Made by a program: the position numbers and the translations under genes. Positions 8,291-17,524 of a stretch of 64,000 nt of DNA are shown here, piece by piece. The stretch spans positions 1-64,000 of the forward strand of contig JAKPCK010000109.1 of the NCBI GenBank assembly GCA_029553295.1, given 5' to 3'. Under the pieces are notes generated by a model that was given only the letters and a program-made list of their open reading frames with translations, did no database searches and was not told where the DNA came from. Numbering within the stretch: the first letter of the stretch is position 1; each line of letters opens with the position of its first letter. The DNA is from Deltaproteobacteria bacterium. GTDB lineage: Bacteria > Desulfobacterota > Syntrophorhabdia > Syntrophorhabdales > Syntrophorhabdaceae.

Positions 8291-9406
8291 ATGCGAAAGG
8301 ATTATTATCAGATACTTGGGGTCTCCCGTAATGCAACAGATGAGGAACTGAAGAAGGCATACAGAAAACTCGCCCTCAAATACCATCCTGACAGGAACCC
8401 TGGAGACAGGCAGGCAGAGGAGATGTTCAAGGAGATAAACGAGGCATATGAGGTGCTTAGCAGTCCTGAAAAAAGGATGAGATACGACAGATTTGGCACA
8501 GCAGAAGAGGCAGGCTCATTCTTTGATTTTGGTTTTCAGGGTAACTTTGAGAGCGTATTCAATGACCTTTTTAGTGATTTCTTTGGCACACAGACAAGGA
8601 GACAGAGGTCAAAGAAGGGGGATGACCTCCGCTACAACCTGGAGATAGAGTTTGAGGAGGCTGTATTCGGCGTTGAAAAGGAGATAGAGATACCTAAGGA
8701 TGAGAGGTGTCCTGTCTGTAATGGTTCGAGGATTGAGCCGGGCTATCAGCCTGTAACATGTAAGGTATGTGGAGGAAGGGGACAGGTAAGACAGTCCCAT
8801 GGATTCTTTACAATAAACAGGACATGCGAATACTGTAATGGTGAAGGCTTTATAATAAAAGACCCATGTAAGGCGTGTAAAGGAAGGGGTCAGGTTAAGA
8901 CAAAAAAGAAGGTAAAGGTAAAGATACCACCAGGTGTCGAGACTGGTATGAGGCTAAAGATAAGGGGTGAGGGTGCATTCGGATACGGAGATTCCCATCC
9001 CGGTGACCTCTATATTGTCTTGAATGTGAAGGAACACCCTGTATTTGAAAGAGAGGGGGATGACATAATAGTACGGGTGGATGTTAACTTTCCTACCATG
9101 TGCCTGGGGGGTCAGATAGATGTCCCAACCATAGAGGGGACAACAAGATTGAATATCCCTGCCGGGACCCAGCCGGGGAAGGTCTTCAGGATAAAAGGCC
9201 TTGGCGTTCAGAGGCATAATGGATACGGCAGGGGGGATGAACTCGTGTATCTTAATATGGTAGTCCCGACAAATCTAACAGAGCGTCAGAGAAGGCTTAT
9301 AGAGGATTTATCAAAAGAATTGGGGACCGAGACAGAGACAAGGGAAAAGGGGTTTAAGGAGAGGTTTAAAGACATCTTTACCTGCCTCATCTCTTTCTTT
9401 TTGTAA
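8291..9406 (+). CDS. dnaJ: Chaperone DnaJ (type I Hsp40)
   Basis: 371 residues. The J domain carries HPD at 32-34. A shortened, Phe-rich linker (about 75-100) replaces a long G/F region. The zinc-binding region has its four cysteine pairs at 140/143, 157/160, 179/182 and 193/196; the first repeat reads CPVCNGSR, departing from CxxCxGxG, and the others are normal. The C-terminal substrate domain follows. DnaJ stimulates the DnaK ATPase and hands over clients. The end is unusual: the last residues (FTCLISFFL) are encoded in a 20-nt overlap with the 3' end of the convergent rarA gene. Confidence 0.96.
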   Translation: MRKDYYQILGVSRNATDEELKKAYRKLALKYHPDRNPGDRQAEEMFKEINEAYEVLSSPEKRMRYDRFGTAEEAGSFFDFGFQGNFESVFNDLFSDFFGTQTRRQRSKKGDDLRYNLEIEFEEAVFGVEKEIEIPKDERCPVCNGSRIEPGYQPVTCKVCGGRGQVRQSHGFFTINRTCEYCNGEGFIIKDPCKACKGRGQVKTKKKVKVKIPPGVETGMRLKIRGEGAFGYGDSHPGDLYIVLNVKEHPVFEREGDDIIVRVDVNFPTMCLGGQIDVPTIEGTTRLNIPAGTQPGKVFRIKGLGVQRHNGYGRGDELVYLNMVVPTNLTERQRRLIEDLSKELGTETETREKGFKERFKDIFTCLISFFL

Positions 9407-10700
9407 TCCTGTTTACCTTATCCATAAAATCTTTTAGTTTTTTTTCAAAACCCCTGTCTGATGGGTAATAGTATCTGTGGTCTCTTATCTCCTCAGGCAT
9501 ATAAACCTGTTCTACTATTGCCTCCGGGTAGTCGTGGGGATAGAGATAGTCTCTGCCATGGCCCAGTTCCTCCATGAGCCTTGTGGGAGCATTTCTCAAG
9601 TGTATGGGCACTGGATATTCAGGCAGGTTCTTTATATCATGGCTTACAGCATTATATGCCCTGTACAGGGCATTACTCTTTTCGCTGAGAGAGAGGTATA
9701 TACACGCCTGGGCAAGGGCAAGATATCCCTCCGGTGGCCCTATGAATCTAAATGCCTCTGTAGCAGATACAGTAATAACCAATGCATTGGGGTCTGCATT
9801 ACCAACATCCTCAGAGGCAAAACGCACCATACGCCTTGCTATATAAAGGGGGTCTTCTCCTGCCTCTATCATCCTCACAAGCCAGTAGAGTGCAGCATCC
9901 GGGTCAGAACCCCTCATGCTTTTGTGGAATGCGCTAATGAGGTCATAGTGCATGTCACCTTTTTTGTCATATTTGGCAATCTTTTTCTGATATGCCTCTT
10001 GAAGCAGGTCGTGGTCTATGATGGGAGGTCTGTCTTTTGTGTCTTTTATTACCATGTAACAGACCTCAAGGATATTCAATGCCCTCCTTGCATCTCCATC
10101 TGCAAGTATTGCCAGTTCCTCTATGGTCTCTTTTTCTATGGTGACAGGGATTTTTTTCAGCTCAACATCCTCGGATATGGCCCTTTTTATTATCTTTATC
10201 AGGTCATCCCTTTTCAGGGGATTCAGGGTAATAACCCTCATCCTTGAGAGCAAAGGAGAGATAATCTCAAAGGAGGGGTTTTCTGTAGTAGCACCTATGA
10301 GTATTATATCGCCACTCTCTACATGGGGTAGGAATGTGTCCTGCTGTAGTTTGTTAAACCTGTGGAACTCGTCGACAAAAAGGATTATCCTTTGCCTTTT
10401 TGCCTTCTGGATAATATCCTTAACCTCTTTTATCCCTATGCTTACAGCGCTTATGGGGAAAAAGGGGAGTCTCAAGTGCTTTCCTATAAGCCATCCCAGG
10501 GTAGTTTTTCCCACACCACTGGGCCCCCAGAATATCATGGAGGGGATATCCTTTTTTTCTATGAGGACCCTGAGGAGTTTTCCCTCACCAAGGATGTGCT
10601 CCTGACCGAAAAACTCCTTCAGGTTTTCAGGCCGCATCCTGTCGGCAAGGGGTTTTCTCCTGTCTTTTCTTGTGAAGTCAAAACCCTCAAATAGCTCCAT
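9387..10700 (-). CDS. rarA: Replication-associated recombination protein RarA (MgsA)
   Basis: 437 residues of the AAA+ clamp-loader-like MgsA/WRNIP1 family that works at stalled replication forks. Walker A is GPSGVGKTT (59-67), Walker B is [11 protein letters not shown] (DE at 110-111), sensor 1 is [11 protein letters not shown] and the arginine finger is in SPLLSRMRV. The C-terminal tetramerisation region ([39 protein letters not shown]) is complete. It is monocistronic and convergent with dnaJ, the two stop-codon ends overlapping by 20 nt. Confidence 0.95.
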   Translation of the reverse strand: MELFEGFDFTRKDRRKPLADRMRPENLKEFFGQEHILGEGKLLRVLIEKKDIPSMIFWGPSGVGKTTLGWLIGKHLRLPFFPISAVSIGIKEVKDIIQKAKRQRIILFVDEFHRFNKLQQDTFLPHVESGDIILIGATTENPSFEIISPLLSRMRVITLNPLKRDDLIKIIKRAISEDVELKKIPVTIEKETIEELAILADGDARRALNILEVCYMVIKDTKDRPPIIDHDLLQEAYQKKIAKYDKKGDMHYDLISAFHKSMRGSDPDAALYWLVRMIEAGEDPLYIARRMVRFASEDVGNADPNALVITVSATEAFRFIGPPEGYLALAQACIYLSLSEKSNALYRAYNAVSHDIKNLPEYPVPIHLRNAPTRLMEELGHGRDYLYPHDYPEAIVEQVYMPEEIRDHRYYYPSDRGFEKKLKDFMDKVNRITKRKR

Positions 10701-10768
10701 TTAGGACATATTAAATCTTTTCCGTGTAAAAGGCAATACAATGGGTTATATGTCCATAGGCTATGAAC

Positions 10769-13429
10769 CTATGTGTTTTTTAAAAATCTTTTTATAGAGA
10801 CAAAAAAAGACACAAAGATGCTCGAGATGCTGCCCCACATAAAGAGTGTCTTCTGGTAGAACCATACATCTGAAGGATTGATTATCCTAAATCCCTGAAA
10901 TATCATATCGGTATAGTATGCAAAGAGTGGGAGCAATATAAAGCATGCAAGCATTACAACACCTATGGAAAAAAGACCCCATTTTATAAATACAGAGAGT
11001 GCTTGGATGCACCTTTTTAGATAGATTAGATTCTCGATCTTTTCCTCTATGGTATTGAGCCCTGCGTTGATTTCTTTAAAGACTGATTCCATGTCTTTTA
11101 TCTCTGCTGGCGATGCAGAATCTATTACCCCTGATATACTATTGGCCTTTGCAGATATTGCCTCAAGCTGTCCCCTGCAGGAAACTGAAAATCTTTTGTA
11201 TCTATATTTATCGAGAAACTCAAACCCTTTTTTGATGCGAATGAAAATCCCATGGAGATCTATATTTATTTTTTTCCTCCTCTCCATCAAGATATTCCTG
11301 CATCTCGATATGATAGAACCTGCAAGGTCTTTGGTATCTAAATAACCAAAATAGCTATCCTGTGAAAGGGCATTTTTTATCTTCAGGAATAATGCCTCTA
11401 TATCCGAGACCGTATGATTATCAGATATATCTTTAATGCTGTTAAACTCTTCCTCGGCAATCCTAAAAGACCCTTCTGCATCGGTCTTTGCCATTTTAAA
11501 AACACTGTCAAGCCTCTCTGCTATTATGTGTCTGTAGGGAAAGAGCTCATAATCGATATATGCATATATAAAAAAAATCCTGCAGTTTTTTATAAGGGCT
11601 TCAAGCTGTTGCAATGCCTTTGATTCTTTGCCCTGATGAAATTTTATTATGATGTCCAGATAGACTGCATCTACACATAAAGGGTCTTCAATTATTATAT
11701 CCCCTATTACCCTGGATGCCATGTCAAGCCTTTCGCTTAAAAGATAGAGACGGGCAAGAAGCAGACCTATGAATATCTTATGACCGCTGTTTTTCGTATA
11801 AAAAAGCGCCTTTTTGAAATAATTTTCAGCACCATGGATATCCTCTTTTTCTATACACAAATAACCATAGGCACAGTATAACCTGAAATTATCATGATTT
11901 TCTTCTGTTGCCTTTTTAAGCAATGATTCTGCCTTTTCGAGTTCAGACACACGGATAGAATCCTGGGCAAGCCATATAAGGCCACCCTCTCCACTGTTTT
12001 GTTGTGCCTTTATTTTAAGCCAGTTGGTAGTTTCAATATTCCATATGGTCCTGAAGAATCGGAGCTGATAGACCCTTGTTAGCTCAAAAAAGACCTCATA
12101 GGCTATCTTTAACTGTTCTTTTGACCTGTATTCCTCATATCTATTCATATCTCCTTGGCTTAAAACTGTCTTCAAAAAGAGGCTGTTTATCTCCTCTATG
12201 GTATAATAGCCAAGTTTTTCTGTAGAGTTGGTATAGTCAGGCAGGTCTTTTGAAGGGCATTCTATAGCCCTATGCCCTTTGCTACCACAGTAAAAACATG
12301 GTTTGTTAGGTCCTGCAATAAGGACATAGCTATAGGGAAACGGGCTTATCAGAAAATCACCTTGTTTTAAAGGATATGCAAATCTATAAAATCTCTTAGA
12401 ACCTGCCTCAAAAGAGATTTTTTGCAAGGACACCTCTTCTATATTGTCTAAATGAAAATATGCATCCCCAGAGATATATATATATCCTGGGTTCATATCC
12501 CCAAGACAAACTCTAAACCATTCGGGCAGATCTTCTTCATCTGGAATCCTGTATGCTGTGCCTATGGCTACCTGAAAGGGTAGGATACCTATATCGTTTT
12601 TTTGGTTTATTTTATCTAAAAGCATATCTATTATTTTTTTTGCAGTATCTATGGTATCCGAAGGGTCTGCAATATAAAAAGCTATTGAGCGGTCAGGGAA
12701 AACCCTTTTCTTCTTTATCCTATTTTTAAGGCTATTATGTTCAGATCCTATGAATTCACTCCATACGTCCATAAACCTCAAGTCGCTTGTTATAAGAAGG
12801 GGATGGATAAATATTACAGTACCCTCTTCAGGGTCAAACTCAAGGTCCTCATCCCAGTATACCCTAAAAAAAACAAGGTCTTCGGGTATGTTTTTTTTAT
12901 CTATCCCGGTAGGTGATTCAAAGTTTATTGACTTAAGACCCTTAACATGTTCATAGACCTCATTAGATATATAGATTTCATCGCCCTTTGCAATATTTGT
13001 TAGCTTTGATGCCACATTGACAACATCCCCATAGATATCACCTTTTCCTACAATAACATTGCCATAGTGAATCCCTACCCTTATATGGGTTTGCGTTATC
13101 AATCCCCCTTTTTTGTTGTGTATTTGTATCTTCTTTTGGAGGAAGATGGCTGCCTTTAAGGCATCTGCCGGGTCATCAAAGGAGGCCATTATTGAATCAC
13201 CGATAAATTTAAGGACACGGCCGTTAAAGCGGGAGATTATGGATGTGGCAATATTGTAATGATGCCTGAGCATCTGTCTGCCCTGCTTGTCACCGTAGTT
13301 CTTAAAAAACTCGGTGGAGCCTACAATATCTGTAAATAATACAGCAATCCTTGCAAAGGACTCTTCAGTGTGGTGTTTATCTGTTGTGATAGGGGATTCT
13401 ATGGATATGTTTGATGCATGGCTATTCAT
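10769..13429 (-). CDS. Class III nucleotidyl cyclase with CCHC zinc knuckle, TPR-like region and two C-terminal TM helices
   Basis: 886 residues. Residues 25-200 are a class III cyclase catalytic domain: metal aspartates D34 (FTDIVGST) and D78 (KFIGDSIM), adenine-type Lys74 and D135 (GDVVN), and N138. The transition-state arginine expected four residues after N138 is Lys142 (NVASK), so activity may be reduced. Residues 210-360 look like a second, degenerate cyclase-like part. A perfect CX2CX4HX4C zinc knuckle follows (C378, C381, H386, C391). Then come about 250 residues of TPR-like helices (LEKAESLLKKATEENHDN, IHGAENYFKKALFY), a coiled region and two membrane helices near 815-838 and 858-880. 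The likely product is cAMP, made at the inner face of the membrane. It follows the chemoreceptor gene by 53 nt on the same strand. Confidence 0.82.
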   Translation of the reverse strand: MNSHASNISIESPITTDKHHTEESFARIAVLFTDIVGSTEFFKNYGDKQGRQMLRHHYNIATSIISRFNGRVLKFIGDSIMASFDDPADALKAAIFLQKKIQIHNKKGGLITQTHIRVGIHYGNVIVGKGDIYGDVVNVASKLTNIAKGDEIYISNEVYEHVKGLKSINFESPTGIDKKNIPEDLVFFRVYWDEDLEFDPEEGTVIFIHPLLITSDLRFMDVWSEFIGSEHNSLKNRIKKKRVFPDRSIAFYIADPSDTIDTAKKIIDMLLDKINQKNDIGILPFQVAIGTAYRIPDEEDLPEWFRVCLGDMNPGYIYISGDAYFHLDNIEEVSLQKISFEAGSKRFYRFAYPLKQGDFLISPFPYSYVLIAGPNKPCFYCGSKGHRAIECPSKDLPDYTNSTEKLGYYTIEEINSLFLKTVLSQGDMNRYEEYRSKEQLKIAYEVFFELTRVYQLRFFRTIWNIETTNWLKIKAQQNSGEGGLIWLAQDSIRVSELEKAESLLKKATEENHDNFRLYCAYGYLCIEKEDIHGAENYFKKALFYTKNSGHKIFIGLLLARLYLLSERLDMASRVIGDIIIEDPLCVDAVYLDIIIKFHQGKESKALQQLEALIKNCRIFFIYAYIDYELFPYRHIIAERLDSVFKMAKTDAEGSFRIAEEEFNSIKDISDNHTVSDIEALFLKIKNALSQDSYFGYLDTKDLAGSIISRCRNILMERRKKINIDLHGIFIRIKKGFEFLDKYRYKRFSVSCRGQLEAISAKANSISGVIDSASPAEIKDMESVFKEINAGLNTIEEKIENLIYLKRCIQALSVFIKWGLFSIGVVMLACFILLPLFAYYTDMIFQGFRIINPSDVWFYQKTLFMWGSISSIFVSFFVSIKRFLKNT

Positions 13430-13482
13430 CGCTCTTTATGTATACTATCAGGGGGCAAGGTTTTTAATGCTATTAAGGTCTT

Positions 13483-15081
13483 TTATTTGTATACACCACA
13501 ACCGAAGAAGAGGTCACCAAAACGCTCACAGTATGCTGATTTAGACATGACCTTCCCTGTAGCAGGGTTAAGCCATTTATATTCTACCCATCCTTTTCCC
13601 TGTTTCATCCCGGTATCTATTATCTCCCTTATAAAATATTTTCCTTCTGCATCCTTTAAATCAAACATCTCTTTGCCTACCAGGGCAGGATTGCCCCCAT
13701 TAGCCAATGTCAATCCATGGCTATCGACAACATAGATATAGAGGTCTTTGTTAATAAATTGCCCTGTTTTATTGTTGAACTCCTGGAATGCCCTTTCCCT
13801 TCCGTGCTGTTTTAGATACTGAACAGCCTTGTGGACCAGTTGCTCTGCCTCTTCTGCTGTACCAAGATTGTCCTGGCTTCCTGTATCTTTTCTGAGCTTG
13901 AATCGTTTAAGTATCTTGTTTAGATCAATAGAAAGTTCTGCTATCTGTCTGGATGACTCCACATTATCCTGAGTGTTTTTGTGAGCCAGTTCCATGATCT
14001 TTGAAATCCCTTGAATATTATTGGAGATCTCATTGGTTGTGGCAGTCTGTTGTTCCGACGCAACAGCTATCTGATTAATCTGTGCAGCGAGGTTGTTTAT
14101 CTGGTGGAGTATTTCCTTGAGTGTGCCCCCTGATTTATCAGTCTCCTCTGCGCCTTTTTCCGCCTCCTTTACACCGTCCTCCATAGATGCAACAGCAGCC
14201 TTTGTCTCAGACTGCATGGTCTTTATGGTTATACCTATATCTTTTGTTGCCTTGGATGTCCTCTCTGCAAGCTTTCTCACCTCGTCGGCAACCACGGCAA
14301 AGCCCCTACCGTGTTCCCCTGCCCTGGCTGCCTCTATGGCTGCATTTAGGGCAAGGAGGTTTGTCTGGTCTGCTATCTCATCTATAATGGCTGCTATCTC
14401 GCCTATCTGATCCGACCTTTCGCCAAGACTTTTAATTATCTTTGCAGATTCTTTAACACGTTCACCTATCCTGTTCATTGCAACAATTATACCCTGGATT
14501 ATATTCTCACCATTGATAGCTGAGCGACTTGCTGTCTCTGAACTCTGGGCAGCGATTACACAGTTTCTGGCAATCTCCCCTGAGGTAGTGGACATCTCTT
14601 CACTGGCAGCAGCCACAGAGTTTATCTGTTTTGTTATTTCGTCAATGCCCTTGCTCATCTGCTTTGATGTCTCCTCAAGGGTATTGGATGCAAAGGATAT
14701 CTTATTAATTTTTTCAGAAAGTTGATTAATGGTTTCGTTGAGCATCTGGAGGAGGGAATGAAAATCGTTTTCAATCTCGTCAATGCCATTATCCGAATAT
14801 TTATCCATAGTAATTGCAAAATTACCCTTAGACACCTCTTTGATAGCATCCTCAAAATCTTTTATGGATGCGTATATGGTATTGGCCATGTAAAAACCAA
14901 TAATGGCTATTACTATAACAAGGGCAGCGAGTATGGAAAAAAAGACCAGGGTCTCTGTCAGTGTCTTTTGCCCTGTAAGCCAGAAAAAAGAAAAAATACC
15001 AAGTGAGATAAGTAGAATAGTAGAGACTATCGGTGCTGTTATTGCCTGTTTTTTTAGATTAGTTGCTTTGATTTGTTTCAT
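13483..15081 (-). CDS. Methyl-accepting chemotaxis protein with C-terminal Cache-like domain
   Basis: 532 residues. Two membrane helices (about 14-36 and 44-67) are separated by only about 7 residues, so there is no periplasmic sensor domain. A HAMP-like segment follows, then the long coiled-coil signalling domain with the conserved hairpin tip ([20 protein letters not shown] and [13 protein letters not shown]). After it, residues 409-532 form a Cache-like sensor ([39 protein letters not shown]), placed in the cytoplasm. Start at ATG 15081 behind GAGGGG. No cheA, cheW, cheR or cheB is in the window. The cyclase gene lies 53 nt downstream and is probably co-transcribed. Confidence 0.9.
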   Translation of the reverse strand: MKQIKATNLKKQAITAPIVSTILLISLGIFSFFWLTGQKTLTETLVFFSILAALVIVIAIIGFYMANTIYASIKDFEDAIKEVSKGNFAITMDKYSDNGIDEIENDFHSLLQMLNETINQLSEKINKISFASNTLEETSKQMSKGIDEITKQINSVAAASEEMSTTSGEIARNCVIAAQSSETASRSAINGENIIQGIIVAMNRIGERVKESAKIIKSLGERSDQIGEIAAIIDEIADQTNLLALNAAIEAARAGEHGRGFAVVADEVRKLAERTSKATKDIGITIKTMQSETKAAVASMEDGVKEAEKGAEETDKSGGTLKEILHQINNLAAQINQIAVASEQQTATTNEISNNIQGISKIMELAHKNTQDNVESSRQIAELSIDLNKILKRFKLRKDTGSQDNLGTAEEAEQLVHKAVQYLKQHGRERAFQEFNNKTGQFINKDLYIYVVDSHGLTLANGGNPALVGKEMFDLKDAEGKYFIREIIDTGMKQGKGWVEYKWLNPATGKVMSKSAYCERFGDLFFGCGVYK

Positions 15082-15177
15082 AACAATATAATCCCCTCAT
15101 TTAGTTTTAATATTATTTTCGGCTTTTTTTAGATTTAATTAAGTTTTTTTGTAAAAGGATGCATATTTTGTTTTTTC

Positions 15178-15206
15178 TTGACTTTAACGCTGTCAGTGAT
15201 TATTAA
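15178..15206 (+). promoter_or_regulatory. Candidate promoter for the small protein at 15254
   Basis: TTGACT (15178-15183), a 17-nt spacer and TATTAA (15201-15206). The 69-codon gene starts about 48 nt downstream. Confidence 0.45.
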
Positions 15207-15253
15207 TATTAAAAAAAACAATATAATTGTGATAAAAGATGGAGGATATGCAT

Positions 15254-15463
15254 ATGGACGAGATTACCACAATTAATATTGGAGATTTCAAAAAGCAGCC
15301 AGATGGCTCCTGGGTTGTTGCAAAGATATCAGATATAATTACAAAGGAAGGGAGCGTAATCAGGCTTTCACCGGGCATGTTTTTTAAACAGGGGAGCAAG
15401 CTCTGGGGCTTTGACCTCGTTAAGATACTGGACGAGATGAGCCAGAACCAAAATACTGCCTAA
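15254..15463 (+). CDS. Small hypothetical protein (69 aa)
   Basis: Unrecognised soluble protein, MDEITTINIGDFKKQPDGSW, then a predicted beta-rich core (VVAKISDIITKEGSVIRLSP) and an amphipathic C-terminal helix (WGFDLVKILDEMSQ). The start is chosen at the third in-frame ATG (15254) because GGAGG at 15241-15245 sits 8 nt before it; the first ATG (15239) overlaps that site. The gene is transcribed away from the chemoreceptor/cyclase pair from its own candidate promoter. It has no transmembrane segment, cysteine or obvious catalytic motif. Confidence 0.62.
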   Translation: MDEITTINIGDFKKQPDGSWVVAKISDIITKEGSVIRLSPGMFFKQGSKLWGFDLVKILDEMSQNQNTA

Positions 15464-15496
15464 ATTATAAATCGCAGGGATAACCTCATAGGTGTT

Positions 15497-15597
15497 AATA
15501 GACTATAGACCACAGGCTAAAGCTATAGACTTATAAAACCAAAATCTCGCCTTAGTGGGGGATATCCCCGGAGTAAGAGACCATTGGGTCTCTTACT
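15497..15597. repeat. Composite intergenic repeat, copy A (CTATAG phrase, GGGGATATCCCC palindrome, GAGACC hairpin)
   Basis: The block contains AATAGACTATAGACCACAGG (15497-15516), then CGCCTTAGTGGGGGATATCC with the perfect palindrome GGGGATATCCCC (15558-15569), then a perfect 11-bp hairpin with arms AGTAAGAGACC (15572-15582) and GGTCTCTTACT (15587-15597) around the loop ATTG. A related arrangement occurs at 24525-24592 and parts recur at 22.6 and 52.9 kb. The right arm of the hairpin includes the stop codon of the flavocytochrome gene, so it may also serve as that gene's 3' hairpin, though no T-run follows. Confidence 0.6.
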
Positions 15598-17392
15598 TAT
15601 TATCTTTTACTGCATATCTTGCTGCATTAGTCCCGGCAATACGACCAAAGGTGATTGTTTCAGATATGGAATTGCCTCCGAGACGGTTTGCACCATGAAC
15701 CCCTCCTGTTACCTCCCCTGCTGCAAAAAGTCCCTCTATGGGCTTACCATCTTTGCCTATGACACGGGTCAATCCGTCTATCTTTAATCCACCCATAGTA
15801 TAATGTATGCCCGGTTGAACAGCTATGGCATAAAATTTAGGTGTTCTTATTGGCCTTGGCATATTTGGCCTTTTAAACTCCTCGTCATTTTTTGTGTCAA
15901 ATGCCTTATTATATGCCTCTATTGTGGCCTCGAGATTATCTGCTGGCATGCCAACTGCAGAGGCCAGCTCCTTTAGTGTCTGTCCTTCCTTGACCAGTTC
16001 AAGGTGTATGTATCCTTCTATCTGTTTAAGACTTTTTCTTATATTTTCATCGAATATGAGATATGCAACCTTGTCTCTCTGTTTTAAGATAGCTGCCGAC
16101 GCAGCATCCCTTGTGGTCAGTTCATTGACAAATCTTTTCCCGTCTTTATTGACAAGTATTGCACCGTTTCCCCTAACAGCCTCTGTTATGAGTATCTTGC
16201 TGCCTGCTGCGATAGTGGGGTGTATCTGTATATCTTTCATATCAATAACCTGGGCACCTATGGTCTCTCCCAGTTTAATCCCATCCCCGGTAGCCCCTGG
16301 CTGATTAGATGTTGTCATGCCTTTAAACTCTGGACGGTAGGACTCTACCATAGTTGCATTAGCAGAGAAGCCACCTGATGCCACAATTACCGCCTTTGCC
16401 TCTATGATATAGATACCACGGTGCTTACCTTCTACCTGGACCCCTGTTACCCTGCCTTTTTGGTCTCTCAATATCTGGAGGACATTACTGTTTACCCTGA
16501 CATCTATATTTCTGTCAGATGCATTTTTTCTTAAAACATTTATGAGGTGTGCACCAACCACTGCACCACCTGTAGGGCGATGTGACCTCTCTACGCTTGC
16601 CCCTGCAAGCCTTCCAAGGTCATTCATATCAGCACCTATAGAGATAAGCCAATCAATGGATTCAGCAGACCTTTCTGCAAGTATTTTTACTAATTCAGGG
16701 TTATTGGTATTCTTACCCCCTTTCATGGTATCATTAAACATAAGTTCTGCACTGTCTTTTACGCCTTTTTTTGCCTGGATTTTTGTGTTGGCTGCATTCA
16801 TGCCACCAGCAGCAAGCATACTGTTCCCGCCTGTGATGGGCTGCTTTTCAAGAAGTATTACCTTTGCCCCGGCATCATGGGCAGTTATGGCAGCTGTAAA
16901 ACCTGCTGCCCCTGCACCTATTACCACTACATCTGTTTTATCCTTTGCCTCATCCTTTTTTATTTTTGCCTGTCTTTCCTTCTTATCGGTATTGCTGCCA
17001 GGTATCTGCATATCAAATCCATGACACTTAAGACAATATACCTTGGATGCCGTATGCCCGTAATGACAAACTGTGCAGCTTATCTCTCCCAGGTGAGATT
17101 TATGGGCATTTATATGACCTTTATCTTTTTTTGCAACCTCTTCAAGTGTCCCGTGACATTTAATACAGGGTTGATTCACCACCTTTTCGTTATCGTCCAC
17201 CTTCAGGCTGTCGCCATGACATTGCTTACATGTAATCTCTTTTGCCTTGTGGATCTCTGCAAGCGTCCCGGGTTTTAAAATGGCAGCTGATTTTTGAGTC
17301 TGCTGGGCCATAGCGATCCAAACCACTGTGGCCATAAAGATAAAAGCCAGAATAAAGGTTATTAATATTTTTGAGGTTTTAGGCATATCCAT
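15593..17392 (-). CDS. Periplasmic flavocytochrome c reductase (fumarate-reductase type)
   Basis: 599 residues. An N-terminal signal peptide or membrane anchor (ILITFILAFIFMATVVWIAMA) is followed by a tetrahaem domain with four CxxCH sites (55-59, 76-80, 106-110, 120-124) and an FAD domain starting at VVVIGAGAAGFTAAI (GxGxxG at 159-164). The catalytic residues of the soluble fumarate reductase family are in place: the arginine in FVNELTTRDA, the histidine in GIHYTMGG and the arginine in GANRLGGNS. It should accept electrons from a membrane quinol dehydrogenase and reduce a periplasmic acceptor; fumarate is the default guess, but urocanate, acrylate and others are used by relatives. Monocistronic. 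Confidence 0.93.
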   Translation of the reverse strand: MDMPKTSKILITFILAFIFMATVVWIAMAQQTQKSAAILKPGTLAEIHKAKEITCKQCHGDSLKVDDNEKVVNQPCIKCHGTLEEVAKKDKGHINAHKSHLGEISCTVCHYGHTASKVYCLKCHGFDMQIPGSNTDKKERQAKIKKDEAKDKTDVVVIGAGAAGFTAAITAHDAGAKVILLEKQPITGGNSMLAAGGMNAANTKIQAKKGVKDSAELMFNDTMKGGKNTNNPELVKILAERSAESIDWLISIGADMNDLGRLAGASVERSHRPTGGAVVGAHLINVLRKNASDRNIDVRVNSNVLQILRDQKGRVTGVQVEGKHRGIYIIEAKAVIVASGGFSANATMVESYRPEFKGMTTSNQPGATGDGIKLGETIGAQVIDMKDIQIHPTIAAGSKILITEAVRGNGAILVNKDGKRFVNELTTRDAASAAILKQRDKVAYLIFDENIRKSLKQIEGYIHLELVKEGQTLKELASAVGMPADNLEATIEAYNKAFDTKNDEEFKRPNMPRPIRTPKFYAIAVQPGIHYTMGGLKIDGLTRVIGKDGKPIEGLFAAGEVTGGVHGANRLGGNSISETITFGRIAGTNAARYAVKDNK

Positions 17393-17524
17393 CTCCCCCT
17401 AAGTTTTTTTTCAATGCATATTGCTAATCTACAAAATGTGATATGACTTTACAACATAATTTTAAGCCCTTTTCAAAAGTTTTTATTGGTGGAACCTATC
17501 CTGAGTAACCTCAAAAGCACACCC

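Noticed and set aside
9477-10247. 256-codon plus-strand open frame antisense to rarA
   Set aside because: RarA explains the region; the translation has scattered Cys/Tyr typical of an antisense frame.
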